This document shows, one piece after another, positions 1 through 8,555 of a stretch of DNA of 64,000 nt. Each line of letters starts with the position of its first letter. Position 1 is the stretch's first letter. The stretch covers positions 1 through 64,000 of the forward strand of contig NZ_ATYR01000032.1 in the NCBI RefSeq assembly GCF_000427785.1, read 5' to 3'. This DNA is from Massilia alkalitolerans DSM 17462 (GTDB taxonomy: Bacteria > Pseudomonadota > Gammaproteobacteria > Burkholderiales > Burkholderiaceae_D). The translations under genes and the position numbers were made by a program. The notes under the pieces were generated by a model that was not told where the DNA came from, made no database searches, and saw nothing but the letters and a program-made list of their open reading frames with translations.

Positions 1-100
1 GCGCCTGTTCGATCCATTCAGTAGGAAGATGCTCACCCAACCTTGTCCAGTCGGGAGCTTCGAGATGATTTGCTAGAAAATGAAGAGTGTCATCGAACAT
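1..100 (-). CDS. IS4-family transposase, N-terminal fragment (cut by window edge)
   Basis: The first 33 residues are visible, from an ATG at 100. They begin MFDDTLHFLANH and end near LPTEWIEQA, which resembles the N-terminal domain of IS4-type DDE transposases that precedes the catalytic domain. No catalytic residue is in view because the gene runs off the left edge. No strong Shine-Dalgarno is visible. The start lies about 80 nt inside the presumed IS end, which is usual for this family. It is read in the same direction as the upstream cphA-like gene. Confidence 0.75.
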   Translation of the reverse strand, partial: MFDDTLHFLANHLEAPDWTRLGEHLPTEWIEQA

Positions 101-140
101 GGCGACGAAGGTTAACAGCGATGCGCAACGTTTACAACGA

Positions 141-180
141 CAAAATAAAAATGCCGTTCAGTCTTAACTGAACGGCATTA
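141..180 (-). terminator. Terminator-like hairpin formed by the IS end
   Basis: On the minus strand an 11-bp perfect stem (ATGCCGTTCAG with CTGAACGGCAT, loop TTAAGA) is followed by TTTTATTTT. This is a good intrinsic terminator for transcription arriving from the cphA-like gene. It is made of the IS terminal repeat and lies before the transposase start, so it should shield the transposase from read-through. Confidence 0.7.
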
Positions 181-216
181 GGCCCGCAGGCCGTTTTTTT
201 ATATTGGCGCGGGCTG

Positions 217-2859
217 TCACACCTGCGCCGCCACCAGGTCCGCGCTTTCCGGATCATTGACCCGCAGGGCATCCACGAACACCTGCAGCGAGGAGCCGCA
301 GGCGAACACCAGCACGTCGCCGGGACGGCACAGGCTCAGGCCGTGGCGGATCGCCTCCCCTACCTCGATCACGCGATGCAGCGTGTCGCTCATGCCGGCC
401 GCTTCTTCCGCGCCGTCGAGGATCAGGTCGACCGCCTCGCCCACCGCGCGCCCGCGGCTTTGCGACTCGTACACCACCAGCTCGTCGAAGCGCGCGCCGC
501 ATACGCGGCCGACCTCGCGCAGGTCCTCGTCGCGGCGGTCGCCCGGGGCGGTGACGATGCCCACCAGCTGTCCCGGCAGCAGGGCGCGCGCCATCTCGGC
601 CATCGCCCTGTAGGCCGCCGGGTTGTGCGCGTAGTCGACGATCACGGTCACGCCGCGGATATCGAACATATTGGTGCGCAGCGGATTGGTGCGGCCGTTC
701 GACACAAACGTAGACAGGCCGGTGGCGATCTGCATGTTGCTGAAGCCGGATGCCATCAGGGCCGCCGCCGCCGCCAGGCTGTTGGCAATGTTGAAGCGGG
801 CGCGCCCGCCGAAGGCCACCGGCATGCTTTCGACACGCACCAGTTCCTGGTGCAGGTTGCCGTCGGCGACCACCACCGCGTTGTCCTGCAGGTAGACGCC
901 GCGCCCGCCCTCTTCCAGGTGCTGCAGGAACACCGGATTCTCCGGGTCCATCGAGAAGTACACGATCTCCGCTTCCGGCTTGGCCCGGCGTCCCATGGCC
1001 ACGCACAGCGGGTCTTCGGCATTCAGCACCACGGCGCGCGAGGCCGAGGTGGCGACGACCGCCTTGACCTGGGCCAGGTCTTCCACGGTGTCCACGCCAT
1101 CCAGGCCGAGGTGGTCGGCGGCGATGTTCAGCACCACGCCGACGTCGCAGCGGTCAAAGGCCAGGCCGCGCTTGAGGATGCCGCCACGCGCCGTCTCCAG
1201 CACCGCCACCTCCACGTCGGGCGAGCCGAGCACGGTGCGCGCCGACCAGTAGCCGGTGCAGTCGCCCTTGGCGACCTGCTTGCCGTCGATGAAGACGCCT
1301 TCGGTGGTGGTCACGCCGGTCACCTTGCCGGCCAGGCGCACCGTGTGCGCGATCAGGAGCGTGGTGGTGGTCTTGCCGTTGGTGCCGGTCACGGCGATCA
1401 GCGGGATGCGGCCGTCGGAGCCGCCCATCAGGCCCTGCACGATGGCGTCGCCCGCATCGCGCGGCTCGCCCGCGCTCGGGTACTGGTGCATGCGGATGCC
1501 GGGCGCGGCGTTGACCTCGATGACGGCGCCGCGCTGGGCTTCGAGCGGCAGCGCGATGTCGCGGCAGACGATGTCGATGCCGGCCACGTCCAGGCCGATC
1601 TTGGCGGCGGCCCGCACGCACAGCAGGCGCGTCGATTCCGGCAGCAGGCTTGTTACGTCCTCGGCGGTGCCGCCGGTAGACAGGTTGGCGTTGCCGCGCA
1701 GTTCCGCCGTGACGCCGACCGGCAGCACGCTGTCGAAGTCAAAGCCCTGCTTGCGCAGGATGTCGGCTGCATGGTCGTCGAGCGCGATCCTGGTCAGGAT
1801 GTTGGTATGGCCGGAGCCGCGCGCCGGATTCTCGTTCTCGCGATCGACCAGCTCGCGCACGGTGGCGACGCCGTCGCCGACCACGTGGGCCGGGCGGCGC
1901 ATCGAGGCCGCCGCTACCTGGCCGCCGGCGACCAGCACGCGGTAGTCGCGGCCTTCGACGAAGCGCTCGACGATGATCCGGCGGCCGTACTGGCGCGCGA
2001 ACTCGAAGGCGCGGCTCACCTGCTCGTCGTCGCGGCAGTCGACCGTGACGCCCTTGCCCTGGTTGCCGTCGAGCGGCTTGAGCGTCACCGGCGCCCGCAT
2101 GCGCGCGGCGGCCCGGCAGGCATCCTCGACGGAGGTAACCACCGAGCCTTCCGGCACTGGCACGCCGGCTTCCTTGAGCAGGGTCTTGGTGAGCTGCTTG
2201 TCGCTGGCGATCTTCACCGCGATGAAGCTGGTGTCGCCGGTGGTGGTGGCCTGCAGGCGCTTCTGCTTGACGCCCCAGCCCAGCAGGAACAGGTTGGCAT
2301 CCTCGGTGATGCGCTGGGTCGGTATGCCGCGCTCGTGCGCCGCCGCCAGCACCGCCGTGGTGCTGGTGCCGATGGCGTAGCGCGCGGCGATCGAGCGCAG
2401 CTCGTCCAGGCGTGGGGAAAGGTCGAAGTCTTCACCGTTACCAAACGCGGTGACCAGGTCCACCGCCAGCTGGAAAGCGGGCTGCACCAGCTTCTCGGAT
2501 TCGTATGCGCAGACGATGCGGAATACGCCGGGACGGCCGGCAACCGGGCGCGTGCGCCCGTAGCTGGCCGGCGACGTCGACTCGCCCGCGGCCAGCATCT
2601 GCAGCTCGAGCGTCACCTGCTCGATCACGCGGCCGAGGTAGGTGCCTTCACGCAGGCGCTGGGCGAAGCCGCCGCGCTGGCCGATCGGCAGGATCTGTCC
2701 GGCAAGCGAAGGCAGCGCGCCCAGCAAGGCGTCGTTGAAACCGGGGATGTCTTTCGAGGAGATGCCATACAGGTCCTGCAGGTCGATCACGCTCAGCAGG
2801 CAGGGAGAGTCGGCATGGACGTTGGGTCCACGCAGGAAGCGCTGTTCCAGGATTTGCAC
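217..2859 (-). CDS. cphA: Cyanophycin synthetase (CphA-type ligase)
   Basis: The 880-residue protein has the usual CphA length and order: N domain (1-160), ATP-grasp domain (about 210-470) and Mur-ligase-like domain (about 485-880). The Mur P-loop GTNGKTT lies at 492-498, and GDCTG, LETARGGIL and DYAHNP motifs follow. CphA enzymes build multi-Arg-poly-Asp, a nitrogen store, from Asp and Arg with ATP. The start is GTG, preceded by AAGGA at good spacing. The N-domain HxxEH motif described for primer-generating CphA1 enzymes reads RVIEQ here (77-81). It follows the oxygenase-like gene by 72 nt, probably in one operon. No cyanophycinase gene is nearby. A cyanophycin-like product with another side chain cannot be excluded. 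Confidence 0.9.
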   Translation of the reverse strand: MQILEQRFLRGPNVHADSPCLLSVIDLQDLYGISSKDIPGFNDALLGALPSLAGQILPIGQRGGFAQRLREGTYLGRVIEQVTLELQMLAAGESTSPASYGRTRPVAGRPGVFRIVCAYESEKLVQPAFQLAVDLVTAFGNGEDFDLSPRLDELRSIAARYAIGTSTTAVLAAAHERGIPTQRITEDANLFLLGWGVKQKRLQATTTGDTSFIAVKIASDKQLTKTLLKEAGVPVPEGSVVTSVEDACRAAARMRAPVTLKPLDGNQGKGVTVDCRDDEQVSRAFEFARQYGRRIIVERFVEGRDYRVLVAGGQVAAASMRRPAHVVGDGVATVRELVDRENENPARGSGHTNILTRIALDDHAADILRKQGFDFDSVLPVGVTAELRGNANLSTGGTAEDVTSLLPESTRLLCVRAAAKIGLDVAGIDIVCRDIALPLEAQRGAVIEVNAAPGIRMHQYPSAGEPRDAGDAIVQGLMGGSDGRIPLIAVTGTNGKTTTTLLIAHTVRLAGKVTGVTTTEGVFIDGKQVAKGDCTGYWSARTVLGSPDVEVAVLETARGGILKRGLAFDRCDVGVVLNIAADHLGLDGVDTVEDLAQVKAVVATSASRAVVLNAEDPLCVAMGRRAKPEAEIVYFSMDPENPVFLQHLEEGGRGVYLQDNAVVVADGNLHQELVRVESMPVAFGGRARFNIANSLAAAAALMASGFSNMQIATGLSTFVSNGRTNPLRTNMFDIRGVTVIVDYAHNPAAYRAMAEMARALLPGQLVGIVTAPGDRRDEDLREVGRVCGARFDELVVYESQSRGRAVGEAVDLILDGAEEAAGMSDTLHRVIEVGEAIRHGLSLCRPGDVLVFACGSSLQVFVDALRVNDPESADLVAAQV

Positions 2860-2885
2860 GAATAGATCCTTGTAATAATTATTGA

Positions 2886-2909
2886 GCGCGCCGGATGTGG
2901 CCGGCGCGC
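2886..2909. other. Perfect GC hairpin between the oxygenase-like gene and cphA
   Basis: GCGCGCCGG and CCGGCGCGC form a perfect 9-bp stem with a 6-nt loop in the 72-nt intercistronic gap, about 27 nt upstream of the cphA start codon. No U-tract follows on the minus strand, so it is more likely a processing or stability element, or a weak attenuator, than a full terminator. Confidence 0.45.
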
Positions 2910-2931
2910 GGGAATTCCGGTAGCGGCGTCC

Positions 2932-4398
2932 TCAAGCGTCGAACAGCCGCGTGTACATGCGCGTGGCCATCAGGCCGGCCGCCGTGTGGTGGACCTCGGG
3001 CGACATCAGGGCGCCCAGCAGTTCCATCGCTTCCTGCTTGCCGGCTGCCCCAGCCACCTTCTCCTCGAGCAGGCGCAGTTCGTTGTCCGGCGCTTCCAGG
3101 CGCGGATGGCGGCGGATCAGGCCCCGTTCCGGGAAGTGCGCGCTGCGGTCCGCGTGCTCGCCGAGGTTGTCCAGCGTACGCTGGCGTGCGCGCCAGGTGA
3201 GCAGGCGCGGTCCCTCGGCGCGCTCGCCGCCGGGTGCCGACTGGATCCAGTCGCGCAGCACCTGCTGTTCATAGGCGTTGAAGACGCCGAACATCTCGGC
3301 CTTTTCGCCGTGCACCAGGCGCCAGAAGCGGCTGTGCTCGACCTCTTCGCCGCGCTTGATCCAGCCGGCCTTTTCCAGCGCCGCCAGGAAGTCCGGGATC
3401 TGCGATGGCAGGGCCAGCCAGTCGTTGACCGAGCGGCCGGCGACGCGGCAGTAATCCGAGTGCATGTTCTTGCCGACGCCGCTCTTGGCGGCGAGGATGT
3501 TCACCAGTTCGGCCTGCAGGTCGAACTCGGCGATGCTGGAGGTGGTGCTGGCACCGATATCGTTCAGGCGGTAGCCGTCGAGCACCCGGCGATAGAAGGC
3601 GTCGCGGTCGCCCACGCGCGGCATCAGCTGCGTCAGGGCCTGCACCGCCTTCTGGGCATGGCCACTGGCGGCATTGTCGACGGTGACGTGCAGCGTGAAG
3701 TAATACGGGTCGATACCGAATTCGTTCAGCTCGTACGAGGTGATGAGCAGGTGCAGCGGCAGCTGCTCGTAGCCGAGGTTGTAGCCGATGACCTCCGGCA
3801 GGAAGTGCTCGGTATTGTGGCCGAGCGCGAGCTGGAGCGCGCCCTGCACGAAGTGATCGTCATCCAGGTGTTCCCAGGCCTCGCAGCCGTGGGTAGCCAG
3901 CAGCTTGCGGTAGATGGTGACGTGGTTCTTGCTTGGCGCACCTTCGCCCAGCTCTTCGAGGTAGGTCTTGATCAGCTCGTGGTAGGCCGGGTTGTCCCAG
4001 TGCTTGAGCAGGCCGTAGAGCCAGGCGCCGTCCACCAGCTTGGTCGGGGCCACCGCCTTGATGAAGTACAGGGCGTGCGCGCGGCATGAAAAATAGCGGC
4101 GCGGCGCTCCGTTCTTGCGCGCGGCCAGGTACTCGCGGTACTGGGCGCCGACGGCATCGGTACGCTCCTCGACCCAGGCCGGCAGCTCGGCGATGTTCGA
4201 CGGCAGGTCGGCCGGCAGCGCCTGCACGGCGGCGACCTGGTCGGCGACATAGGCACGCGCTTCGTCCAGATGCGCCTGCGGGTTCTGGTACAGCGAAAAA
4301 TACAGCGACTTCGAGCGTTCCCGGATGGCGGGAACGCGGGGTACCGCGACGTTGGTGGCGTCTGCTAACAGCATCGAATTCATGGTCTCGGATGGCAT
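2932..4398 (-). CDS. Iron-containing redox enzyme family protein (haem-oxygenase-like di-iron oxidase, HDO fold)
   Basis: This is a 488-residue soluble protein with no signal peptide. Its middle part resembles PF14518-type 'iron-containing redox enzyme' proteins. Candidate metal ligands are H194, E197, H198 and E202 (GHNTEHFLPE) and H237, D241 and H247 (HVTVDNAASGH). Known HDO enzymes oxidise amino acids or fatty acids with O2 at a di-iron centre; the substrate here is unknown. It is the first gene of a likely two-gene operon with the cyanophycin synthetase, which suggests an Asp/Arg-type substrate or product. Start at 4398 is chosen on length; an ATG at 4383 is the alternative. A possible -10 (GATAAT on the minus strand) lies at 4425-4430. 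Confidence 0.6.
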   Translation of the reverse strand: MPSETMNSMLLADATNVAVPRVPAIRERSKSLYFSLYQNPQAHLDEARAYVADQVAAVQALPADLPSNIAELPAWVEERTDAVGAQYREYLAARKNGAPRRYFSCRAHALYFIKAVAPTKLVDGAWLYGLLKHWDNPAYHELIKTYLEELGEGAPSKNHVTIYRKLLATHGCEAWEHLDDDHFVQGALQLALGHNTEHFLPEVIGYNLGYEQLPLHLLITSYELNEFGIDPYYFTLHVTVDNAASGHAQKAVQALTQLMPRVGDRDAFYRRVLDGYRLNDIGASTTSSIAEFDLQAELVNILAAKSGVGKNMHSDYCRVAGRSVNDWLALPSQIPDFLAALEKAGWIKRGEEVEHSRFWRLVHGEKAEMFGVFNAYEQQVLRDWIQSAPGGERAEGPRLLTWRARQRTLDNLGEHADRSAHFPERGLIRRHPRLEAPDNELRLLEEKVAGAAGKQEAMELLGALMSPEVHHTAAGLMATRMYTRLFDA

Positions 4399-4491
4399 CG
4401 TTGGTCTCTTGGGACGATTGCAACATTATCCGGCCTGGGCCATGTACACAGAATCGGTAGCGGCGCTGTGAGTATGTAAGATAGGGATTAC

Positions 4492-4525
4492 AAAAATACA
4501 AAAACGGGTCAGCTAAAATCTGACC
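4492..4525 (-). terminator. Terminator of the TPP-enzyme gene
   Basis: The minus strand reads GGTCAG, loop ATTTTAG, CTGACC, then CG and TTTTTGTATTTTTG, immediately after the stop codon at 4532. The stem is short but the U-tract is strong. It separates this gene from the oxygenase-cphA operon. Confidence 0.7.
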
Positions 4526-4531
4526 AAATGG

Positions 4532-6301
4532 TCAAGAATCGGACTGCGCGTCCGCTCCGCGCCGCACATCCGCCGCCTCACTGTCGCCCTTCCCGATCGC
4601 CTCCTCGTATTGCTCGCGCTGCTTCTCGACCGTCTGCGGCGGCAGCGGCGGGATGTTCGGATCCACCACCGCTTCCAGCACGAAGGGCTTGCCGCTCCCC
4701 AGGGCCCGCTCCCAGGCCGCACCCAGCTGTTCCGGATCCTCGATGCGCTCGCCGGCCAGGCCGAGCATGCGCGCATACTCGGCGTAGGAGAAATCGGGCA
4801 GCCGCTGCGACGGCTGGAACTTCGGCTCCCCCTGCATCCCGCGCTGCTCCCAGGTGACGAAGTTCAGGTCGCGGTTGTTCAGCACCAGCACGACAAAGGC
4901 CGCGTTCGGCCAGCGGCGGTGCTGCCAGTGCCAGGCGACCGACACCAGGCCGTTGATGCCGTTCATCTGCATGGCGCCGTCGCCGGCCAGCGCGATCACC
5001 GGGCGGTCCGGATGGGCCATCTTGGCCGCCAGCGCGTAGGGCACGGCCGAACCCATGGTCGCGAGCGTGCCGGACAGCGAGGCCAGCATGCCGGGACGCA
5101 GCTGCAGGTGCAGCGCATACCACGCCGCCACCGAGCCGGAGTCCCCGGCCAGGATCACGCCTTCGGGCAGGCGTGGCGACAGTTCGGTGAACACGCGCTG
5201 CGGATTGACCGGCTTGGCCGGCTCCAGGGCCTTCTGCGCCAGCTGGCGCCGGCTTTCCACGATATCGGCTTCGATCTTGCGGCGCCAGGAGCGCTCCGCC
5301 TTGCGTTCGAGGTGGGGAATCAGGGACTGCAGCGTGGCCCTGGCGTCGCCCATCAGGTTGGCCTCCATCGGATAACGCAGGCCCAGCATGCGGCCGTCGA
5401 TGTCGATCTGGACGCCGCGCGCCTGCCCTTCGGGCGGCAGGAATTCGGCGTAGGGAAAACTCGAGCCCACCATCAGGAGGGTGTCGCAATCCTGCAGCAT
5501 GGCGTTGCTGGCCCGGGTGCCGAGGATGCCGACCGATCCGGTGACAAAGGGCAGATCGTCCGCCAGCACGGCCTTGCCCAGCAGCGCCTTGGCCACGCCC
5601 GCGCCCAGCAGTTCGGCCACCTCGGCGAGTTCGTCGTGCGCACCAATGGCGCCCGCCCCGGCCAGGATCGCCACCTTGCTGCCGGCATTCAGGATCGCGG
5701 CCGCCGCCCGCAGCGCCTCCTCCGGCGGCGCCAAGGCCCGGCTGCCCGCGCCGATCCCGCTGAAGGTGTAGCCGTGCTCGCGCGGCGGGTTCGGTACCGC
5801 GTCTTCTTCCTGCAGGTCGTTCGGCAGGATGACGCAGGTAACGCAGCGTTCGCTGAGGGCGATGCGCACCGCCCGGTCGACCAGGTGGCGTACCTGTTCG
5901 CTCGACGTTGCCATCTGCACGTACTCGCCGGCGACGTCCTTGAACAGGCTGACGAGGTCGACTTCCTGCTGGTAGCTGGCGCCGAGCGCGCCGCGCTTCT
6001 GCTGGCCGACGATGGCCACCACCGGCTGGTGGTCGAGCTTTGCGTCGTAGAGGCCGTTCAGCAGGTGGATCGCGCCCGGCCCCGAGGTGGCCAGGCAGAC
6101 GCCGACCTCGCCGGTGAACTTGGCGTGGCCGCAGGCCATGAAGGCCGCCATTTCCTCGTGCCGGGTCTGGATGAACTCGACGGCGTCCTGGCGCCCGAAG
6201 GCGGCCATGATGCCGTTGATGCCGTCGCCTGGATAGCCAAAGATGCGCCGCACGCCCCATTGCCGCAGGCGTTCGAGCAGGAAGTCGCCGACCGTTGCCA
6301 T
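4532..6301 (-). CDS. Thiamine-pyrophosphate enzyme, pyruvate oxidase/PoxB-like
   Basis: The protein has 589 residues with the three acetolactate-synthase-type domains: N-terminal TPP-binding with the catalytic Glu (TRHEEMAAFMA), central domain, and C-terminal TPP/Mg site (GDGAMQMNG, then NNRDLN). Closest by eye are PoxB-type pyruvate:quinone oxidoreductases, but the C-terminus is charged and hydrophilic (EKQREQYEEAIGK) rather than the lipid-binding helix of E. coli PoxB. The substrate therefore stays open (pyruvate or another 2-oxoacid). Start at 6301 is chosen because AAGGGGA precedes it at good spacing; an in-frame extension to 6394 lacks family similarity. The nicotinamidase gene lies 119 nt upstream in the same direction. 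Confidence 0.8.
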   Translation of the reverse strand: MATVGDFLLERLRQWGVRRIFGYPGDGINGIMAAFGRQDAVEFIQTRHEEMAAFMACGHAKFTGEVGVCLATSGPGAIHLLNGLYDAKLDHQPVVAIVGQQKRGALGASYQQEVDLVSLFKDVAGEYVQMATSSEQVRHLVDRAVRIALSERCVTCVILPNDLQEEDAVPNPPREHGYTFSGIGAGSRALAPPEEALRAAAAILNAGSKVAILAGAGAIGAHDELAEVAELLGAGVAKALLGKAVLADDLPFVTGSVGILGTRASNAMLQDCDTLLMVGSSFPYAEFLPPEGQARGVQIDIDGRMLGLRYPMEANLMGDARATLQSLIPHLERKAERSWRRKIEADIVESRRQLAQKALEPAKPVNPQRVFTELSPRLPEGVILAGDSGSVAAWYALHLQLRPGMLASLSGTLATMGSAVPYALAAKMAHPDRPVIALAGDGAMQMNGINGLVSVAWHWQHRRWPNAAFVVLVLNNRDLNFVTWEQRGMQGEPKFQPSQRLPDFSYAEYARMLGLAGERIEDPEQLGAAWERALGSGKPFVLEAVVDPNIPPLPPQTVEKQREQYEEAIGKGDSEAADVRRGADAQSDS

Positions 6302-6420
6302 TCGATTCCCCTTGCAGGTAGGGCCCGCCGGGTGGCAGGCAGGAACCGGCAGGCTACGGCCTTTGGCGTGGCCGCACCGTGCGCTGGCGCGCATAGCAGG
6401 GCAAGCGGGCCGCGCAGTAC

Positions 6421-7038
6421 CTAGAGCCGGGCGCCGAGCGCCACGTCCGCCACCAGCTGGCCGGCGGAGAGCCGCACCGGCACCGCGCCCCTGGCCAGCA
6501 TGCCCGCGATGGCGCGGTCGCCGTCGCCGGGCTTGACTTCGACGGCGCGGGTCGCTTCAAGCACCAGCAGCACCTCGAAGCCGGCCTCGATCCCGTCCAG
6601 CACCGTATTGAGCACGCAGTAGTCGGTGGCCAGGCCGCACACCGCCAGCCGGGTGATGCCGTCGGCAAGCATGCTGCGCGCCAGGCCGGTGCCGTTGAAG
6701 GCGGAGTAGGCATCCTCGCCCGCCGTGAGGGCCTTGGAGATCACGATCGCCTCCTCGGGCAGCTGCAGGGCCTCGCTGAACAGGGCGCCCTCGGTCGCCG
6801 CCACGCAATGCGGCGGCCAGGGTCCGCCCTGGGCCGTGAACGAGCAATGGTCCTCGGGATGCCAGTCGCGCGAGGCGTAGATGGGCAAGCCACGCTCGTG
6901 GTACAGGTCGATGAGCGCGTTGATCGGGGCGATGACGAGGTCACCGCGCGGCACGGCCAGCGCGCCGCCGGGAAGGAAGTCGTTCTGCAGGTCGACGATC
7001 AGGAGGGCGTCGCCCTTGCCGAGCACGATGGCGCTCAT
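6421..7038 (-). CDS. pncA: Nicotinamidase (isochorismatase fold)
   Basis: This 205-residue cytosolic hydrolase should convert nicotinamide to nicotinate for NAD salvage. The expected features are present: catalytic Asp16 in IVDLQNDF, metal-binding DWHPEDHCSF, catalytic Lys in SKALTAGEDAYSAF and the nucleophile Cys in GLATDYCV. Start at 7038 follows GGAGA with 9-nt spacing; the frame extends 14 codons further without similarity. It may be cotranscribed with the TPP enzyme downstream. Confidence 0.9.
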   Translation of the reverse strand: MSAIVLGKGDALLIVDLQNDFLPGGALAVPRGDLVIAPINALIDLYHERGLPIYASRDWHPEDHCSFTAQGGPWPPHCVAATEGALFSEALQLPEEAIVISKALTAGEDAYSAFNGTGLARSMLADGITRLAVCGLATDYCVLNTVLDGIEAGFEVLLVLEATRAVEVKPGDGDRAIAGMLARGAVPVRLSAGQLVADVALGARL

Positions 7039-7104
7039 GGAAGCATTCTCCGTTAGTAGGACTGCGCGCAAGCTTACCACGGAGGGCGGACGCCCGCCGG
7101 AACG

Positions 7105-7139
7105 GAAAGCGCCCGGCCACTCGCGTGGGCCGGGCGCTT
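7105..7139. terminator. Hairpin downstream of the permease gene
   Basis: AGCGCCCGGCC and GGCCGGGCGCT form an 11-bp stem around a 9-nt loop, between the permease stop (7161) and the nicotinamidase start. The flanking T-tract is short (CTTTCC), so termination strength is uncertain. Confidence 0.5.
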
Positions 7140-7160
7140 CATGATCGTGCTAGCGCGGGC

Positions 7161-8555
7161 TTACTGCTTGTGCAGCAGCGAGCGCTGGCGGGCGTACAGG
7201 AAGTATACGGCCAGGCCGATCGCGATCCAGATGCCGAAAGCGACCCAGGTGTGCCAGCTCAGGAAGGACATCAGGACCAGGCAGAAGATGATGGCCAGCG
7301 CAGGAATCACCGGCACGCCCGGGCAGCGGAAGGCGCGCGGCAGGTCCGGACGCTTCTTGCGCAGGATGATCACGGCCACCGAGACCAGCGAGAACGCGGC
7401 CAGAGTGCCGATGTTGACCAGCTCGGCCAGCACGCCGAGCGGCACCAGCGCGGCGATCAGGCCGAAGATGATGCCGACCATCCAGGTGGCGAAGTACGGG
7501 GTGCCGTACTTCGGATGCACTTCCGACAGCTTGGCCGGCAGCAGGCCGTCACGCGACATGGCGAACAGGATGCGGGTCTGGCCGTAGGCCATCACCAGGA
7601 TCACGGTGCTCATGCCCAGGATCGCGGCCAGGTCGACGAAGCCGGCGACCCAGTCCTGGCCCGCCACCTGCAGCGCCAGCGAGACCGGGTGATCGACGCC
7701 TTCGAACTGCATGTACGGCACGATGCCGGTCATGATCGCCGCCACGGCGACGTACAGCACGGTGCACACGGCCAGCGAACCGATGATGCCGATCGGCAGG
7801 TCGCGTGCCGGATTCTTGACTTCCTCGGCCGCCGAGGTCACGGCGTCGAAGCCGATGAAGGCGAAGAACACCAGCGCCGCGGCGCTCAGAACGCTGCCCG
7901 CGCCGAAGGGCATGAAGGGCTGCCAGTTGTCGGGCTTGACGTAGTTGACGCCGACGACGATGAACAGGATCACGACGCCGGTCTTGATGATCACCATGAT
8001 GTTGTTCAGGCGCGCCGACTCGCGCACGCCGAGCGACAGCAGGAAGGTCAGGCACATCATGATCAGGAAAGCGGGCAGGTTGAACAGGGTGTTCACGCCC
8101 GGCTGGGCGCCCGGGGCCGCGCGCAGCGCTTCCGGCAGGACGATGCCGATACCCTTGAGCAGGGACTGGAAGTAGCCCGACCAGCCGACCGCGACCGCCG
8201 AAGTGGCGAGCCCATATTCGAGCAGCAGGTCCCAGCCGATCATCCAGGCGACGATCTCGCCCAGGGTGAAGTAGCTGTAGGTGTAGATCGAGCCGGCCAC
8301 CGGTACGCTCGAGGCGAATTCGGCATAGCAAAGCGCGGCGAAGCCGCAGGCGATTGCGGCGATGATGAAGGAGAGTGTGAGGGCCGGACCGGCGGTGACG
8401 GCGCCGGTGCCGGTCAGGACGAAGATGCCGGTGCCGACGATGGCGCCGATGCCCATCAACACGAGGTCGAACGGACCCAGCACTTTCTTGAGGCCGCCCG
8501 GCTTCTGGGCCGCCGCGACCATCGTGTCAAGATTTTTGGTTCTGAAAAGACTCAC
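7161..8555 (-). CDS. APC-family amino acid permease
   Basis: The 464-residue integral membrane protein has about 12 hydrophobic segments. It begins with a short cytoplasmic stretch and the first APC helix motif LVLMGIGAIVGTGIFVLTG. It resembles cationic amino-acid transporter (CAT/YfnA-like) permeases that import amino acids with protons; the substrate cannot be read from the sequence. The start is GTG at 8555, preceded by GGAGAA. The much longer open frame upstream to 9134 overlaps the N-terminus of the divergent GGDEF gene and has no permease similarity. Confidence 0.88.
   Translation of the reverse strand: MSLFRTKNLDTMVAAAQKPGGLKKVLGPFDLVLMGIGAIVGTGIFVLTGTGAVTAGPALTLSFIIAAIACGFAALCYAEFASSVPVAGSIYTYSYFTLGEIVAWMIGWDLLLEYGLATSAVAVGWSGYFQSLLKGIGIVLPEALRAAPGAQPGVNTLFNLPAFLIMMCLTFLLSLGVRESARLNNIMVIIKTGVVILFIVVGVNYVKPDNWQPFMPFGAGSVLSAAALVFFAFIGFDAVTSAAEEVKNPARDLPIGIIGSLAVCTVLYVAVAAIMTGIVPYMQFEGVDHPVSLALQVAGQDWVAGFVDLAAILGMSTVILVMAYGQTRILFAMSRDGLLPAKLSEVHPKYGTPYFATWMVGIIFGLIAALVPLGVLAELVNIGTLAAFSLVSVAVIILRKKRPDLPRAFRCPGVPVIPALAIIFCLVLMSFLSWHTWVAFGIWIAIGLAVYFLYARQRSLLHKQ

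Larger units (their letters stand above)
1..180 (-). mobile_element. IS4-family insertion sequence, one end only
   Basis: The minus strand reads TAATGCCGTTCAGTTAAG from position 180, which matches the terminal repeat I remember for E. coli IS4 with one mismatch. About 80 bases further in, an IS4-type transposase begins. The rest of the element lies outside the window, so the second repeat and the target duplication cannot be checked. The flank at 181-200 is a broken terminator-like sequence (GC arm plus A/T tract). Family call is by recognition; the exact boundary is uncertain by a few bases. Confidence 0.75.

Noticed and set aside
343..2865. 840-codon open frame on the plus strand across cphA
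   Set aside because: It is the antisense of a clearly recognisable cyanophycin synthetase. Its product is rich in Arg, His, Ala and Asp with no family motif, the usual artefact of GC-rich third positions.
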